Below are positions 36,026 to 45,880 of a DNA stretch of 64,000 nt, piece after piece (position 1 is the first letter of the stretch; every line of letters starts with the position of its first letter). The stretch is from NCBI GenBank assembly GCA_965205955.1, contig OZ242192.1, positions 744,001-808,000 of the forward strand, given 5' to 3'. Position numbers and translations under genes: made by a program. Under the pieces are notes generated by a model. The model saw only the letters and a program-made list of their open reading frames with translations. It was not told the origin of the DNA and ran no database searches. Source of the stretch: G965202915 sp965205955. GTDB taxonomy: Bacteria > Pseudomonadota > Gammaproteobacteria > Eutrophobiales > Eutrophobiaceae.

Positions 36026-36121
36026 TACCTATAATAGTTGGTTATTTTGTGGTATAATTTACTATTACAGGTGGCATTATATGCATTATATTGAAATTAA
36101 CGAGTACTATGGGATTCAAAG

Positions 36122-37837
36122 ATGGCTGTATCAGACCTGAAAATCAATTTAAGCGGTTTGGCAAGGAAACTTGTCCTGGATGGTGTGTTGGAAGCTGAAG
36201 CGGCACAGGAGCATCATCAGGCTGCATCAAAGGCCAAAAAAACCTTTGTATCCTATCTGGTGGAAAAGAAACTGGTTGGCAGTGATATACTTGCAATCGC
36301 TGCATCGCAAGAATTTGGCATGCCTCTCGTCGATATCAATGCTATAGAAATCGATCCTGATATAACCAAACTGGTTAAAGAAGGCGTGATGGAAAAGCAT
36401 CATGCGCTTCCTATATATAAACGTGGAAAACGTCTATATGTTGCCGTTTCTGATCCAACCAATATCCAGGGATTGGATGAAATTAAATTTGCCACGGGCA
36501 TGATGACCGAAGCCCTCGTCGTCGAAGAAAACAAGCTTAGCACAGCAATTGAAAAGGCAACTGATGATGCGGGTACTGGTTTTGGAGATATGGACGATGA
36601 TCTTGATGATCTTGATGACCTTGGCGGCGGCGTTGAAGAACCAACAGAACAGGATGATTCCGATGTGGATGATGCGCCGGTTGTCCGGTTTGTGAATAAA
36701 ATGCTGCTTGATGCTATCAAAAAGGGAGCTTCTGATCTTCATTTTGAACCTTATGAAAAGGTTTTTCGCGTTCGTTTCCGCATTGACGGTGTATTGGGGG
36801 AAGTTGCCAAGCCCCCATTGTCTCTTTCAAGGAAAATCGCTGCGCGCATCAAGGTTATGTCAAGACTCGATGTTTCCGAGCGCCGTGTGCCGCAGGATGG
36901 ACGCATCAAGCTGAAACTCTCCAAGAGCAAGTCAATTGACTTCCGGGTTAACACCTGCCCGACGCTGTTCGGAGAAAAATCCTGTATGCGTATCCTGGAT
37001 TCGGATGCGGCGGCACTGCAAATCGACCAGTTGGGTTATGAAGATCATCAAAAGGAATTATTTGTGAAAAATCTCCATAAACCTTACGGTATGTTTTTAG
37101 TTACCGGCCCCACTGGTAGCGGCAAGACGGTGTCCCTATACACCGGCATCAATATCCTCAATACAGAGGATGTTAATATTTCTACTGCGGAAGATCCGGT
37201 TGAAATCAATTTACCGGGTGTCAATCAGGTTCAAGTCGATGAAAAAACAGGCATGACCTTTCCTAAAGCCCTCAAAGCCTTTCTGCGTCAGGACCCGGAT
37301 ATCATATTAGTAGGCGAGATACGCGATATCGAAACGGGTGGAATTGCCGTTAAAGCGGCCCAGACCGGCCACATGGTGATGTCCACTTTGCATACCAATG
37401 ATGGCCCGCAAACCCTGACGAGACTTCAGGATATGGGGATTCAGGCGTTTGCCGTGGCTACCTGTATTAATCTGATTACGGCACAGCGCTTATTGCGCAG
37501 ATTGCATCCTGATTATCAGGTGTCATTGGAGATGCCGGAAGATGCCCTGAAAAAGGAAGGCTTTACCGATGAAATGATTGCGCAAGGCATTAGCCTTTAT
37601 GAACCCGGAGATGGATGTGAAGATTGTCCGAATGGTTATAAAGGCCGGGCTGGAATTTATCAGGTGATGCCGGTATCCGAGGCAATGAAACGATTGATTA
37701 TTGAGGGCGCTAACGCAGTCCAGCTTGCCGACCAGTCTGCTACTGAAGGCATCTGGGATATTCGAAAATCCGGGTTGCAAAAGGCGATGGATGGGGTAAC
37801 CAGTCTATCGGAAGTTAATCGTGTAACTGTTGAATGA
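36122..37837 (+). CDS. pilB: Type IV pilus extension ATPase PilB
   Basis: 571 aa. The cytoplasmic motor that drives pilus assembly. An N-terminal MshEN-like domain (about 1-145) is followed by an Asp-rich linker (about 155-190) and the ATPase core: Asp box and HFEPYEK segment, Walker A GPTGSGKTVS, Walker B DIILVGEIRD, His box GHMVMSTLHTND. Near the C-terminus GCEDCPNGYKGRAGIYQVMP holds one CxxC pair; where many relatives have a first CxxC after QRLLRRL there is HPDYQ instead, so the usual four-Cys zinc site is incomplete. TATAAT at 36053-36058 may be its -10 box. First gene of pilB-pilC-pilD-coaE-yacG. Confidence 0.95.
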   Translation: MAVSDLKINLSGLARKLVLDGVLEAEAAQEHHQAASKAKKTFVSYLVEKKLVGSDILAIAASQEFGMPLVDINAIEIDPDITKLVKEGVMEKHHALPIYKRGKRLYVAVSDPTNIQGLDEIKFATGMMTEALVVEENKLSTAIEKATDDAGTGFGDMDDDLDDLDDLGGGVEEPTEQDDSDVDDAPVVRFVNKMLLDAIKKGASDLHFEPYEKVFRVRFRIDGVLGEVAKPPLSLSRKIAARIKVMSRLDVSERRVPQDGRIKLKLSKSKSIDFRVNTCPTLFGEKSCMRILDSDAAALQIDQLGYEDHQKELFVKNLHKPYGMFLVTGPTGSGKTVSLYTGINILNTEDVNISTAEDPVEINLPGVNQVQVDEKTGMTFPKALKAFLRQDPDIILVGEIRDIETGGIAVKAAQTGHMVMSTLHTNDGPQTLTRLQDMGIQAFAVATCINLITAQRLLRRLHPDYQVSLEMPEDALKKEGFTDEMIAQGISLYEPGDGCEDCPNGYKGRAGIYQVMPVSEAMKRLIIEGANAVQLADQSATEGIWDIRKSGLQKAMDGVTSLSEVNRVTVE

Positions 37838-37849
37838 GTAGGTGAACCA

Positions 37850-39064
37850 ATGGCTAAAGTAAAAAAATCTGAAATGTTTGCGTGGGAAGGAACAGATAAA
37901 TCCGGAAGCCGGGTAAAAGGTGAAATATCCGGCCAGAGTGAAGCCTTGGTAAAGGCTATGCTTCGGTCCCAGGGGATTAATCCGATAAAATGTAAAAAAA
38001 AGCCTAAACCCCTATTCAGTAGCAGCGCTAAAATAACCACTAAAGATATCACTGTATTCAGTCGTCAATTGGCTACCATGATGTCATCCGGCGTCCCGTT
38101 GGTACAAGCGTTTGAAATTACCGGACGCGGGCATGAAAACCCCGGGATGCAGGAGTTAATTCTCGGGATCAAAGCCGATGTGGAATCCGGAAATAATCTG
38201 ACGGATGCCCTGCGTAAAAAACCTTTATATTTTAATGAGTTATATTGTAACCTGGTACAGGCGGGCGAGCAGTCGGGTATTCTGGAGGGGATCTTGCATA
38301 AACTAGCTACATATATGGAAAAAACGGAAGCTCTAAAATCCAAGATTAAATCCGCCTTGTTCTATCCTATTGCAGTTATCGTAGCTGCATTTATCGTTGT
38401 CACTATTCTTATGCTGTTTGTCATTCCCCAATTTCAGGAATTATTCTCGAATTTTGGCGCAGATCTGCCGGCTTTAACCCAGTTTCTTATTGATAGTTCT
38501 AAATTTTTTCAAGAGAAATGGTGGCTTATATTTGCAGTAATTATTGGTGTAGCGGTTTCGTTTCTTGAAACGAGAAAACGCTCCAAAAAGTTCGGTCATT
38601 TTTTAGACATTCTTTCCTTGAAAATACCTATTATCGGTGCGGTATTGGAAAAATCGGCAATTGCACGTTTTGCGAGAACACTGGAGACCATGTTTGCGGC
38701 AGGCACTCCTTTGGTTGAAGCGATGACATCCGTTGCGGGGGCATGCGGCAATATCATATTTTATGAAGCAACCATGAAAATGAGAGATGAAGTATCAACC
38801 GGCACCCAGTTACAGTCTGCAATGCGAAGCTCCAATTTGTTTCCCAATATGGTTATACAAATGGTGGCCATAGGTGAGGAATCCGGGGCAATCGATACCA
38901 TGCTGGGAAAGGTTGCCGATTGGTATGAGCAGGAAGTTGATGATGCGGTTGAGGCCTTAACGAGTCTGCTGGAGCCAATGATTATGGGATTTCTCGGTGT
39001 TGTGATTGGCGGCATTGTGATTGGTATGTACCTGCCTATTTTCAAAATGGGCGCCGTCGTATAA
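37850..39064 (+). CDS. pilC: Type IV pilus platform protein PilC
   Basis: 404 aa. Inner-membrane platform of the pilus motor (GspF family). Two repeated cytoplasmic GspF domains (about 70-190 and 270-395, with FSRQLATMMSSGVPLVQAFE and FARTLETMFAAGTPLVEAM) each precede membrane helices near 175-205, 220-240 and 375-398. The ribosome site AGGTGA sits 5 nt before ATG. It lies 12 nt after pilB. Confidence 0.95.
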   Translation: MAKVKKSEMFAWEGTDKSGSRVKGEISGQSEALVKAMLRSQGINPIKCKKKPKPLFSSSAKITTKDITVFSRQLATMMSSGVPLVQAFEITGRGHENPGMQELILGIKADVESGNNLTDALRKKPLYFNELYCNLVQAGEQSGILEGILHKLATYMEKTEALKSKIKSALFYPIAVIVAAFIVVTILMLFVIPQFQELFSNFGADLPALTQFLIDSSKFFQEKWWLIFAVIIGVAVSFLETRKRSKKFGHFLDILSLKIPIIGAVLEKSAIARFARTLETMFAAGTPLVEAMTSVAGACGNIIFYEATMKMRDEVSTGTQLQSAMRSSNLFPNMVIQMVAIGEESGAIDTMLGKVADWYEQEVDDAVEALTSLLEPMIMGFLGVVIGGIVIGMYLPIFKMGAVV

Positions 39065-39122
39065 ACAATATCGCAAGTATTTGTTTATCTAATCGCCTTT
39101 AAGGTTCTAGTTATTTAGAAAT

Positions 39123-40013
39123 GTGGATACCGGATCAGTATGCCCTTTACTGGATTTTCTGCATGTTTATCCTATGGTTTTCTTTTTTTCCATGGGTATT
39201 TCCGGGGTTATAGTCGGAAGTTTTTTAAATGTCGTCATTGTGCGACTGCCAAAAATGATGGAAAGGAGTTGGCGGGAAGAATGTTGCGAATTACTTGAAA
39301 TTGATGCCAAAAAAAATCATACATCATTTAATTTGATTTCACCCCGTTCCCAATGCCTGCATTGTGGATCAGTTATAAAAGCTCGCGATAACATACCTGT
39401 AATCAGCTTTTTATTATTAAAAGGTAAATGCAGGGCCTGCGGTAAAAAAATATCACTGCGTTACCCGATCATAGAAATCATTGCCAGTGTTGCTACCGTT
39501 TTTATCGCTGTCTATTTCGGCGCAGGCACTCAAGCCTTAGCCGCTGTCATTTTTTCTTGGGCGCTCATTTGCTTGGCTGTAATTGATTTTGACCATAACA
39601 TATTGCCGGATGATATTATTTTTCCGCTGCTTTGGCTGGGTCTTATTGTTAATTCATTTGAATTATTTACTACTATACACTCCAGCCTTTTTGGTGCCGT
39701 ATTTGGTTATTTAAGCCTGTGGTCTGTTTATATCATATTTAAATTTATAACTAAAAAAGAAGGTATGGGGCATGGTGACTTTAAATTACTGGCAATGCTC
39801 GGAGCTTGGCTGGGCTGGCAGATGCTACCGGCAATAATCATTATTTCCTCTTTGCTTGGCGCCATTGCCGGTCTGTCGAAGATTTTATTTTTTGGTCATG
39901 ATACGACTATTCCAATACCATTTGGCCCTTACCTGGCGATTACCGGATGGATTGCATTGCTTTGGGGGCCATATATTAATTCGGCCTATATTAATTGGGC
40001 CGTGCCAGGGTAA
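39123..40013 (+). CDS. pilD: Prepilin peptidase/N-methyltransferase PilD
   Basis: 296 aa, GTG start. It cleaves and methylates type IV prepilins and type II pseudopilins. The N-terminal methylase region GSFLNVVIVRLPKMMER and the four-Cys site (CLHCG and CRACG) are followed by seven or so helices that carry the two catalytic Asp motifs: AVIDFDHNILPDD and GMGHGDFKLLAMLG. Closely follows pilC; coaE starts 3 nt after it. Confidence 0.95.
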   Translation: MDTGSVCPLLDFLHVYPMVFFFSMGISGVIVGSFLNVVIVRLPKMMERSWREECCELLEIDAKKNHTSFNLISPRSQCLHCGSVIKARDNIPVISFLLLKGKCRACGKKISLRYPIIEIIASVATVFIAVYFGAGTQALAAVIFSWALICLAVIDFDHNILPDDIIFPLLWLGLIVNSFELFTTIHSSLFGAVFGYLSLWSVYIIFKFITKKEGMGHGDFKLLAMLGAWLGWQMLPAIIIISSLLGAIAGLSKILFFGHDTTIPIPFGPYLAITGWIALLWGPYINSAYINWAVPG

Positions 40014-40016
40014 AGA

Positions 40017-40631
40017 ATGCTCAAAGTTGCGCTTACCGGTGGCATAGGTAGTGGCAAATCTACGGTCTGTAGTTTATTTCGGAAAACAGGTGCGGCGATT
40101 ATCGATGCAGATATTATTTCGCGTCGCTTGGTTAAACCAGGAAAGCCTGCGTTAAAGCAGATTATTGAAGCCTTTAATGAAGAGTGTATTACTGACAAAG
40201 AAGGTGAGCTTAATCGTAAAGCGCTAAGACGACTGATATTTAACGATCCTGTTAAAAAAAAATTACTGGAAGACATTCTTCATAAACCAATCTACGCAGA
40301 GATTGAAAAAGAATATCAGGCATTGCAGGTTTCGTACTGTATCATATCCGTCCCTCTGCTTATCGAAACTAATGCGGCTTCACGGTTTGAAAGAGTGCTG
40401 GTAGTGGATGCCCCCGCCAAACTCCAGATTCAGCGCATTGTCGGCAGGGATTCTATGACTGCACAGGAAGCAATCAAGATAATAAATTTACAGGCAAAAC
40501 GGGAGCAACGCAATGCTGTTGCTGATGAAGTGATTATAAATGATCGGGGCTTGGATTATCTCAGTGATCAAGTTAAGCAATTACATGGATTTTATACAGA
40601 AATAGCTGAAAATAAATTAAATCACGTCTGA
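40017..40631 (+). CDS. coaE: Dephospho-CoA kinase CoaE
   Basis: 204 aa. It phosphorylates the ribose 3'-OH of dephospho-CoA in the last step of CoA synthesis. P-loop LTGGIGSGKSTVCSLF, GAAIIDADIISR, SVPLLIETNAASRFERVLVVDAP, and the lid region QIQRIVGRDSMTAQEA are present. The pilD-coaE-yacG order is widely shared in gammaproteobacteria. Confidence 0.96.
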   Translation: MLKVALTGGIGSGKSTVCSLFRKTGAAIIDADIISRRLVKPGKPALKQIIEAFNEECITDKEGELNRKALRRLIFNDPVKKKLLEDILHKPIYAEIEKEYQALQVSYCIISVPLLIETNAASRFERVLVVDAPAKLQIQRIVGRDSMTAQEAIKIINLQAKREQRNAVADEVIINDRGLDYLSDQVKQLHGFYTEIAENKLNHV

Positions 40632-40677
40632 AGGTTTTTATCTTGAGTAACTTGTAGAAATGAGAGGCAAATAAACC

Positions 40678-40857
40678 ATGCATACAGCAGGGCCCGGGTT
40701 TGATATTATCAACAAAAAATGTCCGATCTGTGATTCAAGCATTACCGATACAACGTGGATGCCATTTTGCAGTGATCGTTGTCGATTGATTGATTTTGGA
40801 AAATGGATGAATGAAAATTACAGCATACGTGACGCTGATTCAAATTCAACAGAATAG
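40678..40857 (+). CDS. yacG: DNA gyrase inhibitor YacG
   Basis: 59 aa, a small zinc protein. The four ligands are in KCPICDSS and MPFCSDRCRLIDFGKWMNE, the exact YacG layout (CPxC, then FCSxRC, then ID-GKW). In E. coli it binds and inhibits gyrase. A GAGAGG ribosome site is 10 nt before the ATG. It follows coaE by 46 nt; zapD, which lies between them in E. coli, is absent. Confidence 0.93.
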   Translation: MHTAGPGFDIINKKCPICDSSITDTTWMPFCSDRCRLIDFGKWMNENYSIRDADSNSTE

Positions 40858-40889
40858 GTTAAAATAAAGCATATTCGGTTCGAAATGTT

Positions 40890-41873
40890 TTAGAGGCAAT
40901 CCCTGATCACTTTATCTGGATCTGTTGCGCTCCAAACACCGTTAATCATTGCCAGCCCTTGTGCTCCGGAATTCCAGGCTCTGTACACATCAGATCCATT
41001 CAATCCTCCCAGTGCAAAAACCGGTAAATTGGCATTCTCAATCGATGCTTTAAACTTTGACCAGCCAATCGGCTTGGAATTTTCATGGCTGGCTGTTTGG
41101 TTAACAGGTGAAAAAGTTACAAAATCGACATCTATTTTTTCAGCGTGCTGCAATTCAGCCGAATTGTGACATGAAGCACCCACATAAAATGAATGATCCA
41201 AGGGGCGCTCAGTTAAATTCAGTAATCTCCTGCTACTGAGATGGACTCCATCTGCGGCATATTTTTTTGCCAATGAGGGCTCCGCATTCAATATCAGGGA
41301 AGCATTGTGTCTGCCGAATAATTCCTTTAATTGATACACTAATCTCGAATATTCTGAACGATCTGTATCCGTACACTTTAATTGAAATAACGTAAGACCC
41401 GAATCGAGAAATCTTTCCAGGCGATCTAAACCATAGGATTCATATACTAGTAAATCTGGGCTAATTAAATACAATGACGGCAGGCAGATTGCAGAGACTA
41501 TGGGTTTATTTGCCGCAGGAAAGGAATAATTAACCAAATCCTTATTCGCCACCCAACGAATTATTTGTCCTTCACAAGCTCTGATTTCTCCGTGCCAGTC
41601 TTCAATTTTCCAGACGTTCAGGATTACTTTTTTTTCAGGATATTGATAGGAAACTTTAATTAAAGGTCGGGCACAATCCAGTTTTAGATCCAATTCTTCC
41701 TGCAATTCCCGTTTTACCGCGTCAAATGCATCCTCTCCAGCCACGAATTTTCCGCCGGGAAATTCCCAATATTCGGCATGAGTCTTATTCAGCAGTCTTC
41801 TGGAAATTAAGACCTTATCCCCGGATTCGGAATAAATAATACCTATCGCGACATGAATACATTCAGTATCCAT
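40890..41873 (-). CDS. Nudix hydrolase fused to a ThiE-like domain
   Basis: 327 aa. The N-terminal 130 residues are a MutT-type Nudix domain (AIGIIYSESGDKVLISRR) with Nudix box GKFVAGEDAFDAVKRELQEE; the usual final Gly of the box is Asp (EELDL). The C-terminal part (about 135-320) resembles thiamine-phosphate synthase: FQLKCTDT, LILNAEPSLAKKYAADGVHLSS, VGASCHNSAELQHAE, PVFALGGLNGSDV. This fusion is common in gammaproteobacteria next to argJ-secA. The Nudix part probably removes 8-oxo-dGTP; what the ThiE-like part does is not established, and no other thi genes are nearby. Confidence 0.9.
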   Translation of the reverse strand: MDTECIHVAIGIIYSESGDKVLISRRLLNKTHAEYWEFPGGKFVAGEDAFDAVKRELQEELDLKLDCARPLIKVSYQYPEKKVILNVWKIEDWHGEIRACEGQIIRWVANKDLVNYSFPAANKPIVSAICLPSLYLISPDLLVYESYGLDRLERFLDSGLTLFQLKCTDTDRSEYSRLVYQLKELFGRHNASLILNAEPSLAKKYAADGVHLSSRRLLNLTERPLDHSFYVGASCHNSAELQHAEKIDVDFVTFSPVNQTASHENSKPIGWSKFKASIENANLPVFALGGLNGSDVYRAWNSGAQGLAMINGVWSATDPDKVIRDCL

Positions 41874-41881
41874 ACTTATCT

Positions 41882-43102
41882 TTATGTATGATATTCCGAA
41901 TTTATAGTGATGTACTCATGAGATAGATCACAGGTCCAGATTCTGGCGTTGCCATGACCGCGATTTAAATCAACCCTTATATAAATCTCTTCTTGTTGCA
42001 TGGTGGCTTGCGCGGATTTTTCCGTATAACCCTCATGTCTGCACCCGCCATCAACAATGCAAACATCATTTAAATACACCGCTATTTTATTACTATCCAA
42101 TTTAGCGACGTTTGCCTTGCCAATGGCGGACAAAAATCTTCCCCAATTCGGATTGGATCCGTGAATTGCAGTTTTAACCAGCGGTGATTCTGCAATCGAA
42201 TAGGCAATTGTCCCGCATTCTTTATCGGTCGATCCGTTTTGTACTTCAATAGTAACAAATTTACTTGCCCCTTCGCCGTCTCGAACAATTTTCTGAGCGA
42301 GTTCGATACATACATCAGATAGAGTTTCCGAAAATATCTTATATTCCTTTGAGTCGGCGGAAGTGATATGCATATCCTTATTTGTGCTGCTACTTATGAA
42401 TACACAAGCATCATTTGTGGAGGTGTCTCCATCAACACTGATACAGTTGAAACTTTTATTTACTGCGTCGCTGAATAATCGATTCATTACAGATTTGTCT
42501 ATGAAGATATCGGTTGCTATGAATGAAAGCAGGGTGGCCATATTCGGTCTTATCATGCCCGCCCCTTTTGCTATGCCGGTAATGCTTACCTCAATGCCCT
42601 CAATGGGTATCCTTCTTGATACGGCTTTTGGTATCGTATCGGTAGTCATTATTGCATTTGCGGCCGATAGCCAATGATCGGTAGATAAATTTTCAATCAG
42701 CTCAGGCAAGGCATTGCATATTCTTTCTACAGGCAGGTATTCGCCTATAATGCCTGTTGAAAATGGTAAAATCTCATCCGGGCTGCATCTGAGCTTAGGC
42801 GCCAGCCGTTGTGCTATCGTCAAAATATCCTTAATCCCTCTCTCTCCGGTACCGGAATTGGCATTTCCCGCGTTGATCAGCAAATAACGGGGGTTGGTTT
42901 TATGAATATTTTTTCTGGCTACAATTACAGGCGCAGCCTTGAAAGCATTTTCAGTAAAAACTGCTGTGGTTGTGGCATATTCATTTAATTCGATCAGGAC
43001 TAAATCATCGCGCTTATACGAGTAAATACCTGCGGAGCAGTAGGCGAGTCTCACTCCATCAATGGGGAATAATGCTTCCGGGTAGGCAAGTCCTACAGCC
43101 AT
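41882..43102 (-). CDS. argJ: Bifunctional glutamate N-acetyltransferase ArgJ
   Basis: 406 aa from the ATG at 43102 (MAVGLAYPEALFPIDGVRLA), which matches the family N-terminus; an upstream in-frame start lies close to secA. ArgJ recycles acetyl groups between N-acetylornithine and glutamate in arginine synthesis. It is made as a precursor that cuts itself before the Thr of AKGAGMIRPNMA-TLLSF, seen here, to give alpha and beta chains. VDGDTSTNDACVF and HGSNPNWGRFLSAIGKA are further family marks. It lies 38 nt after secA. Confidence 0.95.
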   Translation of the reverse strand: MAVGLAYPEALFPIDGVRLAYCSAGIYSYKRDDLVLIELNEYATTTAVFTENAFKAAPVIVARKNIHKTNPRYLLINAGNANSGTGERGIKDILTIAQRLAPKLRCSPDEILPFSTGIIGEYLPVERICNALPELIENLSTDHWLSAANAIMTTDTIPKAVSRRIPIEGIEVSITGIAKGAGMIRPNMATLLSFIATDIFIDKSVMNRLFSDAVNKSFNCISVDGDTSTNDACVFISSSTNKDMHITSADSKEYKIFSETLSDVCIELAQKIVRDGEGASKFVTIEVQNGSTDKECGTIAYSIAESPLVKTAIHGSNPNWGRFLSAIGKANVAKLDSNKIAVYLNDVCIVDGGCRHEGYTEKSAQATMQQEEIYIRVDLNRGHGNARIWTCDLSHEYITINSEYHT

Positions 43103-43140
43103 ATCAATACGTTCAAATAGATTAAAAATATGCCGGCAGT

Positions 43141-45834
43141 TCAGGAAAGGCTGCCATGACACTGTTTATATTTCTTTCCCGAACCACAGGGACATGGCTG
43201 GTTTCTGCCTATTTTTCTTTGTTTGCGCACAAAAGGAGAATTTTCCGTCCGCTTGTTTGTGTTTTGACCGAGCATATTTTCTGCGGAGGGATGGCTGTAA
43301 TTCATTTTCTGTGATTGGGGGCTTTGCCGCACAGTTTCCATCTCTTCTTTCTTCTGGATATCTATCTTCGATAGAAAAGTAACAAAGTCATATTTAATAT
43401 TGTCGAGTAGCTGCACAAACATTTCAAAGGCTTCACGCTTATATTCCTGCTTCGGGTTCTTTGCCGCAAAACTTCTTAAATGTATACCCTGCCGCAGATG
43501 ATCCATGGCGACCAGATGTTCTTTCCAATGGCGATCAAGTATATCCAGCATCAGTCGTTTTTCAATGCGCCTCATTATTTCCGCAGGAACAGCGGACTCT
43601 TTCTCTTCAAAGCGTTTATCAATGTGTTCCAGTATTTGATTTCTTAATTTCGCTTTATCCAATACCGGGTCGCCTTCAAGCCATTGATCAACCTCAGGCG
43701 ATAATCCAAATTCTCGCTCAATAGCTTCGATCAATCCTTGAATATCCGATATTTCGTCAATGTCATCCGGAGGAATATATCTGTCTAGAACGGATCGAAC
43801 AACGTCGTATCGCATAGCGGCGACGTTCTCGGATATATCATCTTCCAGCAGCAGGTTTTCGCGCTGTTCATAGATAACCTTGCGTTGTTCATTAGCAACA
43901 TCGTCAAACTCAAGCAAATGTTTTCTGATTTCAAAGTTATGTGATTCTACTTTTCTCTGAGCATTTTCGATAGCGCGGCTCACCAATTTTGATTCAATAG
44001 CTTCACCCTTTTCCATACCAAGTTTCTGCATAAGGGATGCTACTTTTTCGGAGGCAAAAATTCGCATTAAATTATCCTGCAGTGAAAGATAAAAGCGACT
44101 GGAGCCTGGATCACCCTGACGTCCGGCGCGTCCCCTGAGTTGGTTATCAATCCGGCGCGACTCATGTCTTTCGGTGCCAATAATGCGCAGTCCTCTGCTC
44201 TCTACAACCTTGTCGTGTCGGCTTTGCCACTCAGTCCTTACTCTTTCCAGGCTTGCCGCATCAAGCTCGCCTTGAGTTTTCACCTCCGTTTCGTAATTGC
44301 CGCCCAACACAATATCAGTGCCTCTTCCTGCCATATTGGTTGCGACCGTAACTGAAAGGGGACGCCCTGCCTGAGCAATAATTTCTGCCTCTTTCTGATG
44401 AAATTTTGCATTTAAAACCTGATGCTTGATATTAGCTTTATTCAAGAGATGGGATAGATGCTCCGATATTTCTATTGAGGTGGTGCCTACCAATACCGGT
44501 TGCGCTTTGTTTCTACAGTTTTTTATATCCTCAATAATTGCATCGAATTTTTCTTCTACAGTCAAAAACACAATATCACTCTGATCATCTCTAATCATTG
44601 GCTGATGCGTAGGTATAACTATTACTTCCAGACCATAAATTTGCTGGAACTCGTACGCTTCGGTATCGGCCGTGCCAGTCATTCCCGATAATTTGTCATA
44701 TAGTCTGAAATAGTTCTGGTAGGTGATAGTTGCCAAAGTCTGATTCTCGTTCTGTATCGGCACTCCTTCCTTTGCTTCGATTGCCTGGTGCAGTCCTTCG
44801 GACCACCTTCTTCCTTCCATGAGCCTGCCGGTAAACTCATCGACAATAAAAACCTCATCGTCCTTGACGATATAGTCAACATTTTTCGTAAACAGACTAT
44901 GTGCTCTGAGGGCTGCATTAATGTGATGGAGAATGTGTATATTGCCTGGATCATACAGGCCCTTGGAATCTTCAATAATTTTTTCTTCTTTCAAGAGATC
45001 CTCAATATGTTCATGCCCTTCTTCTGTTAAATAGGCCTGCTTTACTTTTTCATCGATACTGTAATCGCCGGGGCCATTTTCCGTTTCTTTTTTTCGTAAA
45101 CGGGGAATGATTTTATTGATTGAAGTATAAAGCCTGGATCCGTTATCCATCATTCCCGAGATTATCAATGGCGTTCTTGCTTCATCGATGAGAATGGAAT
45201 CCACTTCGTCCACTATGGCGTAATTCAATTTGCGTTGAACACGCGCCTCTTGGCTGAAAGCCATATTGTCCCTCAGATAGTCGAAGCCAAATTCATTGTT
45301 CGTACCGTAGGTAATCTCAGCGCTGTATGCTTCATGCCTCTCATCATTTGACATGTTCGATACAATCACGCCTGTTTTCAGGCCGAGAAAATGATAAATT
45401 TCGCCCATCCAATCTGCATCTCTTTTAGCAAGATAATCATTTACCGTGACGATATGTACGCCTTTTTCAGAAAGGGCGTTCAGATAAGCCGGCAGGGTGG
45501 CTGCCAGGGTTTTGCCTTCACCAGTCCTCATTTCGGCTATATTCCCTCCATGCAAAACCATGCCCCCAATAAGCTGCACATCAAAGTGGCGCATTCCTAT
45601 TGTTCTGTAACTGGCCTCCCTGACAAGGGCAAACGCTTCCGGAAGCAGGTTATCCAGAGTTTCACCTTTTTGTAGCCGCGTTTTAAATTCCGTGGTTTTT
45701 GAAGAAAATTCTGCCGCCTTTAGTATTTTGTATTGTTTTTCCAAGGCATTAATTTTTGCAACGTCCCCGCTCGTCCGTTTGATTATGCGATCATTGCGAC
45801 TGCCGAGAAAAATTCTGGATAACGCCTTCAACAT
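43141..45834 (-). CDS. secA: Preprotein translocase ATPase SecA
   Basis: 897 aa. The motor that drives proteins through SecYEG. Walker A MRTGEGKTLAATLPAYLNAL, DEVDSILIDEARTPLIISG, the preprotein crosslinking region, VGTTSIEISEHLS, NMAGRGTDIVLGG, QLRGRAGRQGDPGSSRFYLS, and the C-terminal zinc/SecB-binding tail CPCGSGKKYKQCH are intact. The order secA-argJ-Nudix is conserved in gammaproteobacteria. Confidence 0.97.
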   Translation of the reverse strand: MLKALSRIFLGSRNDRIIKRTSGDVAKINALEKQYKILKAAEFSSKTTEFKTRLQKGETLDNLLPEAFALVREASYRTIGMRHFDVQLIGGMVLHGGNIAEMRTGEGKTLAATLPAYLNALSEKGVHIVTVNDYLAKRDADWMGEIYHFLGLKTGVIVSNMSNDERHEAYSAEITYGTNNEFGFDYLRDNMAFSQEARVQRKLNYAIVDEVDSILIDEARTPLIISGMMDNGSRLYTSINKIIPRLRKKETENGPGDYSIDEKVKQAYLTEEGHEHIEDLLKEEKIIEDSKGLYDPGNIHILHHINAALRAHSLFTKNVDYIVKDDEVFIVDEFTGRLMEGRRWSEGLHQAIEAKEGVPIQNENQTLATITYQNYFRLYDKLSGMTGTADTEAYEFQQIYGLEVIVIPTHQPMIRDDQSDIVFLTVEEKFDAIIEDIKNCRNKAQPVLVGTTSIEISEHLSHLLNKANIKHQVLNAKFHQKEAEIIAQAGRPLSVTVATNMAGRGTDIVLGGNYETEVKTQGELDAASLERVRTEWQSRHDKVVESRGLRIIGTERHESRRIDNQLRGRAGRQGDPGSSRFYLSLQDNLMRIFASEKVASLMQKLGMEKGEAIESKLVSRAIENAQRKVESHNFEIRKHLLEFDDVANEQRKVIYEQRENLLLEDDISENVAAMRYDVVRSVLDRYIPPDDIDEISDIQGLIEAIEREFGLSPEVDQWLEGDPVLDKAKLRNQILEHIDKRFEEKESAVPAEIMRRIEKRLMLDILDRHWKEHLVAMDHLRQGIHLRSFAAKNPKQEYKREAFEMFVQLLDNIKYDFVTFLSKIDIQKKEEMETVRQSPQSQKMNYSHPSAENMLGQNTNKRTENSPFVRKQRKIGRNQPCPCGSGKKYKQCHGSLS

Positions 45835-45880
45835 GCGATACGGAAATATAAGTATGAGAAATGAAACTGTCTGCTGTTTG

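Noticed and set aside
36072..36090. Sigma-54 promoter before pilB (TGGCATTATATGCA)
   Set aside because: The GG and GC elements are 10 rather than 12 bases apart, so it does not satisfy the -24/-12 spacing.
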